Below are positions 1 to 6,644 of a stretch of DNA of 6,918 nucleotides, piece by piece. The position numbers were made by a program, and so were the translations under genes. Positions within the stretch are counted from its first letter, which is position 1. Every line of letters begins with the position of its first letter. This DNA comes from Planctomycetaceae bacterium (GTDB lineage: Bacteria > Planctomycetota > Planctomycetia > Pirellulales > Pirellulaceae). The DNA lies in NCBI GenBank assembly GCA_007124535.1, contig SLEY01000338.1, forward strand, positions 1 to 6,918. The letters run 5' to 3'. The notes below the pieces were generated by a model. It had not been told where the DNA came from and made no database searches. It saw nothing but the letters and a program-made list of their open reading frames with translations.

Positions 1-1232
1 CCCCCCTCCAGCGTGCCGCGACGGAAGAGCTGAATCGTATAGAGACCGACCAGGATCGAGGCCAGGCCCGAGATCAGAAAGATGTGGCCGGGAGTGGCGC
101 CGAGCGGCCCGGTGAGAATCCAGAACAGCACGGGGGCCACGAGCATGGCGGAGAATGCCAGGAAGTTGCTGGCGGCGATGAACCGCGCGCGCCGCCGGGC
201 GGGGCTCTCATTCTGCAGGTAGGCGGAAATCGGCACGATGAAGAAACCGGCGCCAACGCCCAGCAGAAAAGAGAGGACCAGGGTGGCGGTATAGCTGTCG
301 CCCGCAAGGAATAGCAGGACGCTGAACAGGCCCGTGGACAACATACCCGCAGGCACGTGCCGCATCTCGATCCGGCCGCCCGCCAAATGGCCCGCGACGA
401 TGCTGCCGATGCCGATGCCCACCGCCAGCACCGTAAGGATGATGCCCGTGCGCATCTCGCCCACCTGCAACTCCACCTCGGCGAACATCGGCACGTTCAG
501 CTGATACAGTGTCCCCAGCGCCCAGAACCAGGCGATGCCCAACACCACCAGGAACAGCGCGCGGAAGTGATGGATCTCGCCGATGGCTGCCCCGACATCG
601 GCAATCGCATTCAGCCGGAAAGGGGCCGGATCCCCTTTGGCCTTGGTGGGGGTGACGAACAGGCTGGATGCCAGGCCCAGGATGGAAAAAGATACGATCA
701 CCGCCGCAGGAATCCATAGGGCGTCTCCGGCCCATTCCATGATGAATCCGGCCAACGCGGTTCCCAGGATGATCGCGAGGAAGGTCCACAGCTGCATCTG
801 GCCATTGGCACGCGACAGCTCCTCATCACGGACGATCTCCGGAAGGATTCCGAACTTGACCGGACTGAAGAACGCGCTTTGCAGTCCCATCAAGAACAGG
901 GCGACGAACAGGCCCGGCATGTTGTGGAGCACCAGCATCACGGCCGCGGTCATCAAGACCACGGCCTCGGCAAGGCGAGTGCCGAGAACCACGGCCTTCT
1001 TGCTGAAACGGTCCCCGACATATCCCGCGTAGGGCGAAAACAGCACGAAGGGAAGCAGGAAGATGAACCCGATCAGGCTGTAGTAGAACGTGCCTTCCCC
1101 CTCGGTGACGTACACGCGCAGCGCGAGGAAGATGAAGACCAGGCGGAAAAAATTGTCGTTCAGGGCATTGATGAACACGGTGACCATCAGGGCCGCGAAC
1201 CCCTTGGTCCTGATGTCGGAAGAACGGGCCAT
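1..1232 (-). CDS. LplT-like MFS transporter, 3' end beyond the left edge; may be the N-terminal part of an Aas-type fusion
   Basis: An uninterrupted minus-strand frame of 410 codons runs from ATG at 1232 to the left edge with no stop, so the gene is incomplete. The protein is a polytopic inner-membrane carrier. Near the N-terminus is NALNDNFF (residues 22-29), typical of the lysophospholipid transporter LplT and of the transporter half of Aas-type fusions. GYVGDRFSKK (70-79) is the MFS signature loop between TM2 and TM3. GLQSAFFSPVKFGILPE (116-132) and a late QNESPARRRARFIAASNF segment also fit that family. LplT flips lysophospholipids inward for re-acylation. E. coli LplT is about 400 residues, so nearly the whole carrier is visible; whether a PlsC acyltransferase and AMP-ligase follow cannot be seen. 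The start is 21 nt after the phosphoesterase stop with only a weak purine stretch (AAGAG) upstream, suggesting co-transcription and perhaps translational coupling. MFS assignment is firm; the substrate is inferred. Confidence 0.85.
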   Translation of the reverse strand, partial: MARSSDIRTKGFAALMVTVFINALNDNFFRLVFIFLALRVYVTEGEGTFYYSLIGFIFLLPFVLFSPYAGYVGDRFSKKAVVLGTRLAEAVVLMTAAVMLVLHNMPGLFVALFLMGLQSAFFSPVKFGILPEIVRDEELSRANGQMQLWTFLAIILGTALAGFIMEWAGDALWIPAAVIVSFSILGLASSLFVTPTKAKGDPAPFRLNAIADVGAAIGEIHHFRALFLVVLGIAWFWALGTLYQLNVPMFAEVELQVGEMRTGIILTVLAVGIGIGSIVAGHLAGGRIEMRHVPAGMLSTGLFSVLLFLAGDSYTATLVLSFLLGVGAGFFIVPISAYLQNESPARRRARFIAASNFLAFSAMLVAPVLFWILTGPLGATPGHIFLISGLASILVGLYTIQLFRRGTLEG

Positions 1233-1253
1233 TTTGTTAGCTCTTGCAAGTCT

Positions 1254-3119
1254 TCAGTTTCTGGTTCGAGGCTCCGTTTCTGACTGGAGATCGATCCACT
1301 CGTTGGCCGAACGGTCCCATTTCAAATGGTGTAGCCACTCCGGCGGTTCGCCCTGTTCCAGCCGCTCCAGCTGGCCCGGGCCCACGCCCTGCGTCACCAA
1401 GCCTCGCGGGCTGAGGACAATCCGATGCACGTGGTAGGAACGAGAACCGGTAATCGTTTTGCCACCCCGCTCCGGATCGCTGAACCACCAGCCGGCATTG
1501 CCCGCACCACGATTGCTGATGCCCGCCCGGCCTCCGCCCCAACCACCGTGCCCGAAAGCACGCATGCCCCGGGGATGATAGGTGATGAAGCGATCCCGGT
1601 ACGCCCAACCGACGATTTGGCCCGTCTCCTCGTCCTTCAGGCAGGCGACCGTAAAGAACTCGTCCAAGTAGTCCTCGGGCAGATCGGGCGACAGGCTCCA
1701 GGACATGGGCTGGTAAGGCACTTTCTCCACGTAAGTGCCCTCGGGCTGCGTTTCGGTGATTGTCATCGGCACCGTGTGGCCATACTGGTGATCATGAGCT
1801 TCGCCGAACATGCGGACGCCGTTGCGGTACAGGATCGGCAACCAGTATTCCATCAATCCGCGGTTCTTTAGGCTCATTTGCAGACGGGAGGAACCGAACA
1901 GCCCCCGGTGCCAGAACGGCAGGATGTGCTGGTACCTCTCGCGGGCTGGCGGACCGTCCTCGGGCTCCAGCAGATCCTGAAGCCACAAGTCCTGCCGGAC
2001 GTCGGAATGATGGGTCTCGAACCAGGGCCAGCGCTCGGTGATCAGGTTCCCCTGCCAGTCCCGCAATCCGCGCTCCGGTTCCCCTTCCCAGTTCTGGCTG
2101 TTGTCCAAGCCGATCAGCAGGAGGTAATCAGAAAAACTGAGTTTGCCGAACCCGCCGTGGCCGAACCCCTCCTGTGCGTGTTCCGGATTGATGTTCGGAT
2201 GATCGGGACGAAACTCGCTATAAAACCCTTCGCTACGGTAGGGGAAATGGAAGAGCAACTCCATCCAGTTGGCCGCGGTGAATCGGGGATAACCGGGGGT
2301 GGAGCGGCCCGTGTTGACGCAACTGGGCCAGCGGATGTGGTGCTGGTCCCCCGTCTCGTGGTTGCCCAGAATGCCCACGTGGGGAATGATCAGGTTTTCG
2401 AACCGCTGCCCGCCAATCTCGGCATCGTACAGGAAGTAACCGTCCTCGACGCCATACAGCGTGTCCAGGTAGCGAGCCCACCGCTCGGCATTCCCGGCCG
2501 TCACCCGGCCCTCGCAGTTCACATAATCACCTTTGACCACGAACATGTCCGGCTGCAGCCGTGCGGTCAGGCGAGCCAGTTGATGGGTCGTGCTGCTCCA
2601 CGACGGCTGCTGGTGGTCGCCCGTCATCACGATGCTCACGGAACGTTCCTCCAGGCAGGCGGGCATCGTGCGGAAGCGGAACACGCGGCCCCCTTCGCGA
2701 ACCTGAAATTCGTAGACGCTGTTGGGCTGCAACCGGGTCAGCACGGCGCGCTGGATCCGTTCCGGCCGATGCCAGAACTCGAAAGAGTCCCCCTGCGCGC
2801 GCAGCCATTCCGATCGTTCAGGATGCACCCGGCGATAGCGGAGGCGGTCATCCCATTCCGGCCGGGCGCCGGGCAAACGGTGCCAGTTGACGACCATCGC
2901 CGTGGTGGCATCGTAGGGTTCGTCCGGGAATCCACCCCGGCCAGTTTGCGGATCGTAACTGCCGCGGTGCGTGCCGTCCGCAAACTCGACGTACACGCGC
3001 AAAGCCTCGTTTTCGCCCAGCGGTTCATCGGCCGACACGGCGGCGAGCCGGCACAGCGTGCCCAGTCCAAAGAAGGCGAAAACCACACATGCGGTCGTCA
3101 ATAACTTGTTTCGGTTCAT
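1254..3119 (-). CDS. Secreted purple-acid-phosphatase-like metallophosphoesterase with N-terminal Fn3-like domain
   Basis: This encodes 621 residues from ATG 3119. I prefer that start to the upstream TTG at 3161 because GGAG (3130-3127) lies 7 nt before it and the protein then opens with a classic signal peptide (MNRNKLL, hydrophobic core 8-22, cleavage near VSA-DEP at 30). Residues about 70-152 look like the fibronectin-III-like domain that precedes the catalytic domain in purple acid phosphatases. Metal-site motifs follow in order: GDH (D168), GDYVN (D198), GNHE (N253, H254), a candidate VxxH-type histidine in PFWHRGLF (H404) and EAHDHQYGHT (H442, H444), resembling GHxHxYxRT. The family hydrolyses phosphate esters with a two-metal centre. 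The tyrosine expected three residues after D198 (GDxxY) is Asn201, so the protein would probably not be purple. The C-terminal region has a glycine-rich stretch and no recognised domain. It ends 21 nt before the MFS gene. Fold is confident; substrate unknown. Confidence 0.85.
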   Translation of the reverse strand: MNRNKLLTTACVVFAFFGLGTLCRLAAVSADEPLGENEALRVYVEFADGTHRGSYDPQTGRGGFPDEPYDATTAMVVNWHRLPGARPEWDDRLRYRRVHPERSEWLRAQGDSFEFWHRPERIQRAVLTRLQPNSVYEFQVREGGRVFRFRTMPACLEERSVSIVMTGDHQQPSWSSTTHQLARLTARLQPDMFVVKGDYVNCEGRVTAGNAERWARYLDTLYGVEDGYFLYDAEIGGQRFENLIIPHVGILGNHETGDQHHIRWPSCVNTGRSTPGYPRFTAANWMELLFHFPYRSEGFYSEFRPDHPNINPEHAQEGFGHGGFGKLSFSDYLLLIGLDNSQNWEGEPERGLRDWQGNLITERWPWFETHHSDVRQDLWLQDLLEPEDGPPARERYQHILPFWHRGLFGSSRLQMSLKNRGLMEYWLPILYRNGVRMFGEAHDHQYGHTVPMTITETQPEGTYVEKVPYQPMSWSLSPDLPEDYLDEFFTVACLKDEETGQIVGWAYRDRFITYHPRGMRAFGHGGWGGGRAGISNRGAGNAGWWFSDPERGGKTITGSRSYHVHRIVLSPRGLVTQGVGPGQLERLEQGEPPEWLHHLKWDRSANEWIDLQSETEPRTRN

Positions 3120-3140
3120 CGTCCGTCTCCGTCGATTGGC

Positions 3141-3167
3141 AAACAAAAGCAAGGCGGGCAACCGCCT
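3141..3167 (-). terminator. Terminator-like hairpin at the peroxiredoxin stop codon
   Basis: On the minus strand, starting with the last base of the peroxiredoxin TGA, the sequence forms a GC-rich 6-bp stem: AGGCGG (3167-3162), loop TTGC (3161-3158), CCGCCT (3157-3152). It is followed by a T-rich tail, TGCTTTTGTTT (3151-3141), in which eight of eleven bases are T. This is the layout of a rho-independent terminator, although the stem is short and the T-run is interrupted. It lies between the peroxiredoxin and the phosphoesterase 22 nt before the latter's start, so it may cut or reduce read-through. Confidence 0.45.
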
Positions 3168-3643
3168 CAGCTCCCCAGCGATTGTAACGCTTCCAACACT
3201 TGGTCATCATGGCCATTCACCTGGACGCGCCGCCAGACTTTGGCCACGTTCCCGTCCGCATCCAACAGGTACGTCGAGCGTTGAATCCCGAACGATTTCT
3301 TTCCGTACAGGTTCTTTTCACGCCAAGCCCCGTACTGCTCGGCCACTTGGTGATCCGGATCGGCCAGCAAACGAAAATTCAAGTCGAACTTGCTCTTGAA
3401 CTTGACGTGGCTCTCCGCGGTGTCCGGACTGATTCCCAGCAACACCGCGCCGTGGGCGTCGATCTCCGACTTGCGGTCCCGGAAAGCACATGCCTCTTTG
3501 GTACATCCGGGGGTGTTGTCACGCGGATAGAAGTACAGCACGACCGGTGTGCCTTTAAGATCGCTCAACCGGACGGTACTGCCGTCGTCGGCGGTCAAGG
3601 TAAAATCGGGGGCCGGTTGGCCTTCGTCAATCCAATGTGCCAT
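3167..3643 (-). CDS. bcp: Thioredoxin-dependent thiol peroxidase, Bcp/PrxQ-type peroxiredoxin
   Basis: This is a cytoplasmic peroxidase (no signal peptide) that reduces hydrogen peroxide and organic hydroperoxides, with electrons from thioredoxin. The 158-residue length matches the Bcp/PrxQ family (about 150-160). The active site reads YFYPRDNTPGCTKEAC: from ATG 3643, Thr44 and the peroxidatic Cys47 sit in the TPGCT motif, and the resolving Cys52 is five residues later, the atypical 2-Cys arrangement of this subfamily. The catalytic arginine is Arg122 in FGIQRSTYLLD. An in-frame TTG directly precedes the ATG, but a strong Shine-Dalgarno (AAGGAGG, 3656-3650) is 6 nt from the ATG and only 3 nt from the TTG, so the ATG is chosen. 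Upstream is a 127-nt gap holding an inverted repeat around a possible -10 element; downstream is a terminator-like hairpin. The gene may therefore be its own transcription unit. Confidence 0.95.
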   Translation of the reverse strand: MAHWIDEGQPAPDFTLTADDGSTVRLSDLKGTPVVLYFYPRDNTPGCTKEACAFRDRKSEIDAHGAVLLGISPDTAESHVKFKSKFDLNFRLLADPDHQVAEQYGAWREKNLYGKKSFGIQRSTYLLDADGNVAKVWRRVQVNGHDDQVLEALQSLGS

Positions 3644-3676
3644 CAAAGTCCTCCTTCCAAGAATCAGAGAATATCG

Positions 3677-3716
3677 CTCGACGTCCTTTCACGCCGTAGT
3701 ATAGTCGGACGTCGAG
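3677..3716 (-). promoter_or_regulatory. Perfect 10-bp inverted repeat around a -10-like element upstream of bcp
   Basis: On the plus strand, CTCGACGTCC (3677-3686) and GGACGTCGAG (3707-3716) are exact reverse complements separated by 20 bp. Each arm contains the palindrome GACGTC. Read toward the peroxiredoxin, the interior holds TATACT (3703-3698), a fair -10 hexamer, which would give a start near 3691 and a leader of about 47 nt. No convincing -35 is visible; the upstream bases are nearly all G and C. The arrangement could be a regulator operator straddling a promoter, or an RNA hairpin in read-through from the ceramidase-like gene. A terminator is less likely because the loop is large and no T-run follows. 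The repeat is directly seen; the function is inferred. Confidence 0.5.
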
Positions 3717-3770
3717 GGGGGCCCGCCGCCGCGTCCCGGCCTGCCTGCCGTGCGCTGGTGTCGAACGACA

Positions 3771-5000
3771 TCATTTGCGCAGTTCGCCGACCATTTCGTG
3801 AACCTTATCGACAATCCGGTCTTCGACGGTCGGTTCCCAAGGACCGGCCTCGTAGCCTCCCTCTTCCAGAACCCGGCGACTGGGGATATAACCGAAGTAC
3901 CCGTTCGAGTATCCCGCCACCCAGACTAAGGCATCGCCGGCCAGTTCCTCCTTCAGACGCAACGAGTAATCCACCACCACTTCGCTGGCCAGGGCGATCA
4001 GCGTCAGCTGGTCACCGAATTGGAACACCTGGATCGGGTAAGGGAAGGGTTCCTGGTCGCCACCCGCCCGGTCAAGGAGGACGGTATCCAGATCGTATTG
4101 TAGTCGGCCCCGTAGCGGCTGCGGGTTCGCCGTCACCGCCGCCTCAACCGCCGTGGCCAAGGTGCGGCCATGCTGCTGGGCATATTTGACTTCGCGACGT
4201 GGATGCGGGTTTTGGTCGGCGCCGCAACCGGTGACGAACAAAGCGGTTGCGCCCGGATGGTCGGCTTCGAAGTATTCCTGGGCGTAGCCGGCGTAGTCGC
4301 CACAAAACTGGTAGAAGCTCAACGTGGTATTATGACAAGCATAACCGAACAGCACGGCCCGCAGATCTCCCCGGGGATCGGTGGCGGTGAGCACGGGGAC
4401 GTCGTGATCGACAGGGCCGTCAGGGTTGGGACGGATCCGGTAGCCCCGGTCGGTCAGCAGCCGGCGGTTCATGGCGAACCCGGCGCGCGCCCGGCTGCAG
4501 GCCAAATCGGCCGGCGCCAGCTGGTCCAGGGCCTGACCGACCAGCGTCACGAGCGTCTCTTCGAGAAACGCCTGATAGGCGCGAGCCTCCTCTTCCCGCC
4601 CGGACCGCGGGCGGTATTCGGGGCCGCAGTGGGTATGCGAGGCATTCAGCATCAGGGCCGCGGGCGGCAGTCCGTAGCTCTCCTCTACACGCGCCGCCAC
4701 GTTCTCCCGCAACTCGGTCAGCACGCCGATCAAGTCCATGGTGACGATGACTACGCGATTCTCGTCGGGATCCTGGATTGCCAACGCTTTGGCAAAAAGG
4801 TCCTGCAGGGTGCCTTCCGAAGGTTTATCGCGAGCGGCGTACCCGGCCATCCACATCGGCTCCTGCGGGGTGATCACCACCGAGGCCACACCGGCCTGCC
4901 AGGAATCCGGCCCCGGGGCGTCCGCCGCCAGCGGAAGATCGGCCATCAGGACGAGCGAAAAAATGAAAGAAATTGCCGAACGGGGGAAGGGGATGCTCAT
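3771..5000 (-). CDS. Secreted neutral/alkaline ceramidase-like protein, short form
   Basis: The 409-residue protein starts at ATG 5000 with a strong ribosome site (AGGAGG, 5011-5006, 5 nt spacing). It has a hydrophobic export signal (about residues 8-26, ending LAADAP). From residue 35 it matches the neutral ceramidase N-terminal domain: AGVASVVITP (36-45), MAGY (51-54), a zinc-site NASHTHCGPEY (119-129), ACHNTTL with His223, GDYAGY (234-239), GCGADQNP (258-265), LASEVVVDYS with Glu340, and NGYFGYIPS (366-374). H122 or H124, H223, E340 and Y368 or Y371 are candidate zinc ligands by comparison with Pseudomonas ceramidase. Classical enzymes cleave the ceramide amide bond, are about 650-750 residues long and carry a C-terminal Ig-like domain, which is absent here. 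The nucleophilic serine of the family GDVSP motif is also missing (Asn264 in the likely position). A ceramidase fold is well supported; activity on ceramide is doubtful. Confidence 0.85.
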   Translation of the reverse strand: MSIPFPRSAISFIFSLVLMADLPLAADAPGPDSWQAGVASVVITPQEPMWMAGYAARDKPSEGTLQDLFAKALAIQDPDENRVVIVTMDLIGVLTELRENVAARVEESYGLPPAALMLNASHTHCGPEYRPRSGREEEARAYQAFLEETLVTLVGQALDQLAPADLACSRARAGFAMNRRLLTDRGYRIRPNPDGPVDHDVPVLTATDPRGDLRAVLFGYACHNTTLSFYQFCGDYAGYAQEYFEADHPGATALFVTGCGADQNPHPRREVKYAQQHGRTLATAVEAAVTANPQPLRGRLQYDLDTVLLDRAGGDQEPFPYPIQVFQFGDQLTLIALASEVVVDYSLRLKEELAGDALVWVAGYSNGYFGYIPSRRVLEEGGYEAGPWEPTVEDRIVDKVHEMVGELRK

Positions 5001-5046
5001 AGCGTCCTCCTGGGTGGATGGATTGTCACCAAAGGGAATGAATTGG

Positions 5047-5058
5047 GCTGCCGGCAGC
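5047..5058. repeat. 12-bp perfect palindrome upstream of the ceramidase-like gene
   Basis: GCTGCCGGCAGC is identical to its reverse complement over all 12 bases. It sits 47-58 bp upstream of the ceramidase-like start codon, where an operator could act. A second palindrome, CCCCGCGGGG, lies 17 bp further upstream (5076-5085). Both are GC-rich, and short palindromes arise readily in GC-rich DNA, so a regulatory role is only a guess. Confidence 0.3.
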
Positions 5059-5177
5059 GACGGGGTCGGGCGCTACCCCGCGGGGCCGAAAACGAATCCC
5101 AAGCCCCCTTGGTACATCAATCCGCCGTGCGAAGCAAGCGACGCAACGGCGTTTGGCTGCAAGTTGGGCGGAGTCCC

Positions 5178-5237
5178 GCAGATTCAAACCGTTTCCATCA
5201 GTCGCTAGACTATATGGTTTGGCGTGAAACGATCTGC
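5178..5237 (+). promoter_or_regulatory. Interrupted inverted repeat containing the two-block motif shared with the bcp upstream region
   Basis: GAAACGATCTGC (5226-5237) pairs completely with GCAGAT (5178-5183) plus CGTTTC (5190-5195), leaving a 6-nt bulge, TCAAAC, in the left arm and a 30-nt interior. The interior and right arm contain GACTATA (5208-5214) and GGCGTGAAA (5221-5229). The same two blocks occur in the same order and orientation relative to the downstream gene inside the bcp inverted repeat (3706-3687, minus strand), with a 4-nt instead of a 6-nt gap. It lies about 240 nt before the FG-GAP start. A promoter, regulator site or structured leader are all possible. Confidence 0.35.
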
Positions 5238-5385
5238 CGAACTGTGGCATGCTCGACGGCGGGCGGTAAAGTTCAGCTAATTGTGACGGGGAGGACCAAC
5301 GGATCGGGATGGGTTTTGCGGGTTTGGGCGGGCAGGGCAGCGGGCATCTTTTCGGCGGAGCCTGGACCTACCTGCCCGGCGGTAC

Positions 5386-5415
5386 TTGGAATCACTCGAC
5401 GAATCCGGGTAAACT
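5386..5415 (+). promoter_or_regulatory. Possible sigma-70-like promoter for the FG-GAP gene
   Basis: TTGGAA (5386-5391) and TAAACT (5410-5415) each match the -35 and -10 consensus at four of six positions and are separated by 18 bp. Transcription would start near 5422 and give a leader of about 46 nt. The match is moderate, and promoter consensus in planctomycete-like bacteria is less well defined than in E. coli, so this is tentative. Confidence 0.3.
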
Positions 5416-5467
5416 GCAAGCTCACAAGACGACGTCCTGGAACAACTCGAGAGACGAAGGAGCAACG

Positions 5468-6634
5468 ATGAGCATTTCGAAACATGGTCTGCGGCTGGTT
5501 GTCCTGTTGACGTGCGGGCTACTCGGATGGCAGGCGGCGCCGGGGGAGGAATCGTCCCGGCCCCTCCGTTTCCGGAAAACGCAATTGGACACCGCGTTCC
5601 GATCCGAGGGGGCCACGGTGGGCGACTTCAACGGCAACGGGCGGCTGGACATCGCCGCCGGCAGCGTCTACTACGCCGCACCGGACTGGGAAATGGCGCC
5701 CGTGACGGAAGAACCCCGGGAATTCCCCGTGATCGGCTACAGCAATGCCTTCCTGTGCTTCACCAGCGACCTGAATCGCAACGGGCGAGATGACTTGGTG
5801 GTGGTCGGTTTTCCCGGACAGGAGACCCGCTGGTACGAGAACCCCGGTGCGGCCGGCGGGGCGTGGAACCGCTACGACGTGATTCCGGTGACCAATGGCG
5901 AGAATCCGCTGTGGGTCGACCTGACCGGGGACGGGCAGCAGGAATTGGTCGCCGGCGTTCCCGAGATGGGGTGGGCCCGACCGGGTGAGGATCCCACCGA
6001 ACCGTGGGAAACGGTGATCGTCTCGGGGCCCGACGATCCCCGCATCGGCCGCTACTATCACGGCTTCGGTGTCGGTGATGTGAATGGCAATGGCCGGCTG
6101 GACATCCTGGTGCGGGAAGGCTGGTGGGAGGCTCCCGAGGATCGCACGCAGGTGCCCTGGACATTCCATCGCGTCGATTTCGGACCCCCATGCGCGCAGA
6201 TGCTGGTCTACGACTTTGATGGCGACGGCCGCCCGGATGTGCTGACCACCAGTGCACACCAGTACGGGATCTGGTGGCATCAGCAGACGGAGGAGGGCTG
6301 GGTCACGCACGAAATCGACCGCAGCTTCTCGCAAACCCACGCGGTGGTGCTGGCGGACATCAATGGCAACGGCCGGATGGATTTCGTCACCGGCAAGCGC
6401 TACTACGCGCACAACGGGAACGATCCCGGCGCGGACGACCCGGCCCTGCTCTGCTGGTACGAACTGCAGCACGAGGAGGGCCAGCCGGTTTGGACCCGGC
6501 ACGTCATCGACGATGACAGCGGCGTGGGCATGCACTTTGAGGTGGTGGACATGACCGGCAACGGCCTGCTGGACATTGCCACGGCCAACAAGAAGGGTGT
6601 GTTCTATTTCGAGCAGATTCCGGCCGAAGATTGA
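5468..6634 (+). CDS. Secreted FG-GAP/VCBS-repeat protein, predicted seven-bladed beta-propeller
   Basis: The 388-residue protein starts at ATG 5468, where AAGGAG (5457-5462) is 5 nt upstream and the N-terminus is a signal peptide (basic MSISKHGLR, hydrophobic 10-21, cleavage near QAA at 24). The frame is open back to 5309, but that extension is low-complexity and lacks a good ribosome site. Seven DxxGxGxxD-like loops, each followed by a hydrophobic strand, start at D53, D101, D151, D204, D249, D297 and D361. The spacing is 45-64 residues. Examples are GDFNGNGRLDI, YDFDGDGRPDV and ADINGNGRMDF. Such aspartate-rich loops bind calcium in integrin-type propellers, and seven match a closed propeller. 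Families like this act outside the cytoplasm in binding or as accessory domains. No catalytic domain is visible. The cysteine at 16 is not in a proper lipobox (LLTC), so it is probably not a lipoprotein. It is followed after 10 nt by another exported protein. Confidence 0.88.
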   Translation: MSISKHGLRLVVLLTCGLLGWQAAPGEESSRPLRFRKTQLDTAFRSEGATVGDFNGNGRLDIAAGSVYYAAPDWEMAPVTEEPREFPVIGYSNAFLCFTSDLNRNGRDDLVVVGFPGQETRWYENPGAAGGAWNRYDVIPVTNGENPLWVDLTGDGQQELVAGVPEMGWARPGEDPTEPWETVIVSGPDDPRIGRYYHGFGVGDVNGNGRLDILVREGWWEAPEDRTQVPWTFHRVDFGPPCAQMLVYDFDGDGRPDVLTTSAHQYGIWWHQQTEEGWVTHEIDRSFSQTHAVVLADINGNGRMDFVTGKRYYAHNGNDPGADDPALLCWYELQHEEGQPVWTRHVIDDDSGVGMHFEVVDMTGNGLLDIATANKKGVFYFEQIPAED

Positions 6635-6644
6635 GGGAGCCGCC

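Larger units (their letters stand above)
5001..5467. other. Divergent intergenic region of 467 bp, no convincing gene
   Basis: This lies between the start codons of the minus-strand ceramidase-like gene and the plus-strand FG-GAP gene, so it must hold both promoters. No tRNA, convincing small ORF or mobile-element remnant was found. It contains an exact palindrome (5047-5058), the palindrome CCCCGCGGGG (5076-5085), a small hairpin CCAAG-CCCC-CTTGG (5099-5112), an interrupted inverted repeat (5178-5237) with a motif shared with the bcp upstream region, and a possible plus-strand promoter (5386-5415). No clear -35/-10 pair is visible for the ceramidase-like gene. A plus-strand frame open from ATG 5309 into the FG-GAP gene is judged non-coding before 5468. 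Confidence 0.7.

Noticed and set aside
208..789. 193-codon minus-strand frame within the transporter region
   Set aside because: It is a different frame of the same strand as the transporter. Its translation lacks the transmembrane pattern and is rich in arginine, histidine and glycine, as expected of a shadow frame.
1243..1250. 8-bp palindrome CTTGCAAG between the phosphoesterase and the transporter
   Set aside because: It is too short to separate from chance and lies in a 21-nt spacer with no T-run or other signal.
1878..3104. 408-codon plus-strand open frame opposite the phosphoesterase
   Set aside because: It is antisense to a gene with clear motifs and a signal peptide. Its translation has no recognisable domain and looks like a GC-rich shadow frame.
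3120..3161. TTG start at 3161 adding 14 residues to the phosphoesterase
   Set aside because: It would place charged residues (RRRR) ahead of a complete signal peptide, its own ribosome site would fall in the hairpin, and ATG 3119 has GGAG at the proper distance.
5170..5205. Possible tRNA T-arm (GATTCAAACC)
   Set aside because: The flanking 5-bp stem does not pair, and no acceptor or anticodon stem can be built around it.
5309..5467. Upstream in-frame extension of the FG-GAP protein from ATG 5309
   Set aside because: The extension is glycine-rich, would bury the signal peptide and has no well-placed ribosome site, whereas ATG 5468 has AAGGAG at 5 nt.
4170..5471. 433-codon plus-strand open frame opposite the ceramidase-like gene and across the divergent region
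   Set aside because: It has no motif or plausible ribosome site, and it overlaps a well-supported gene and the start of the FG-GAP gene in another frame.
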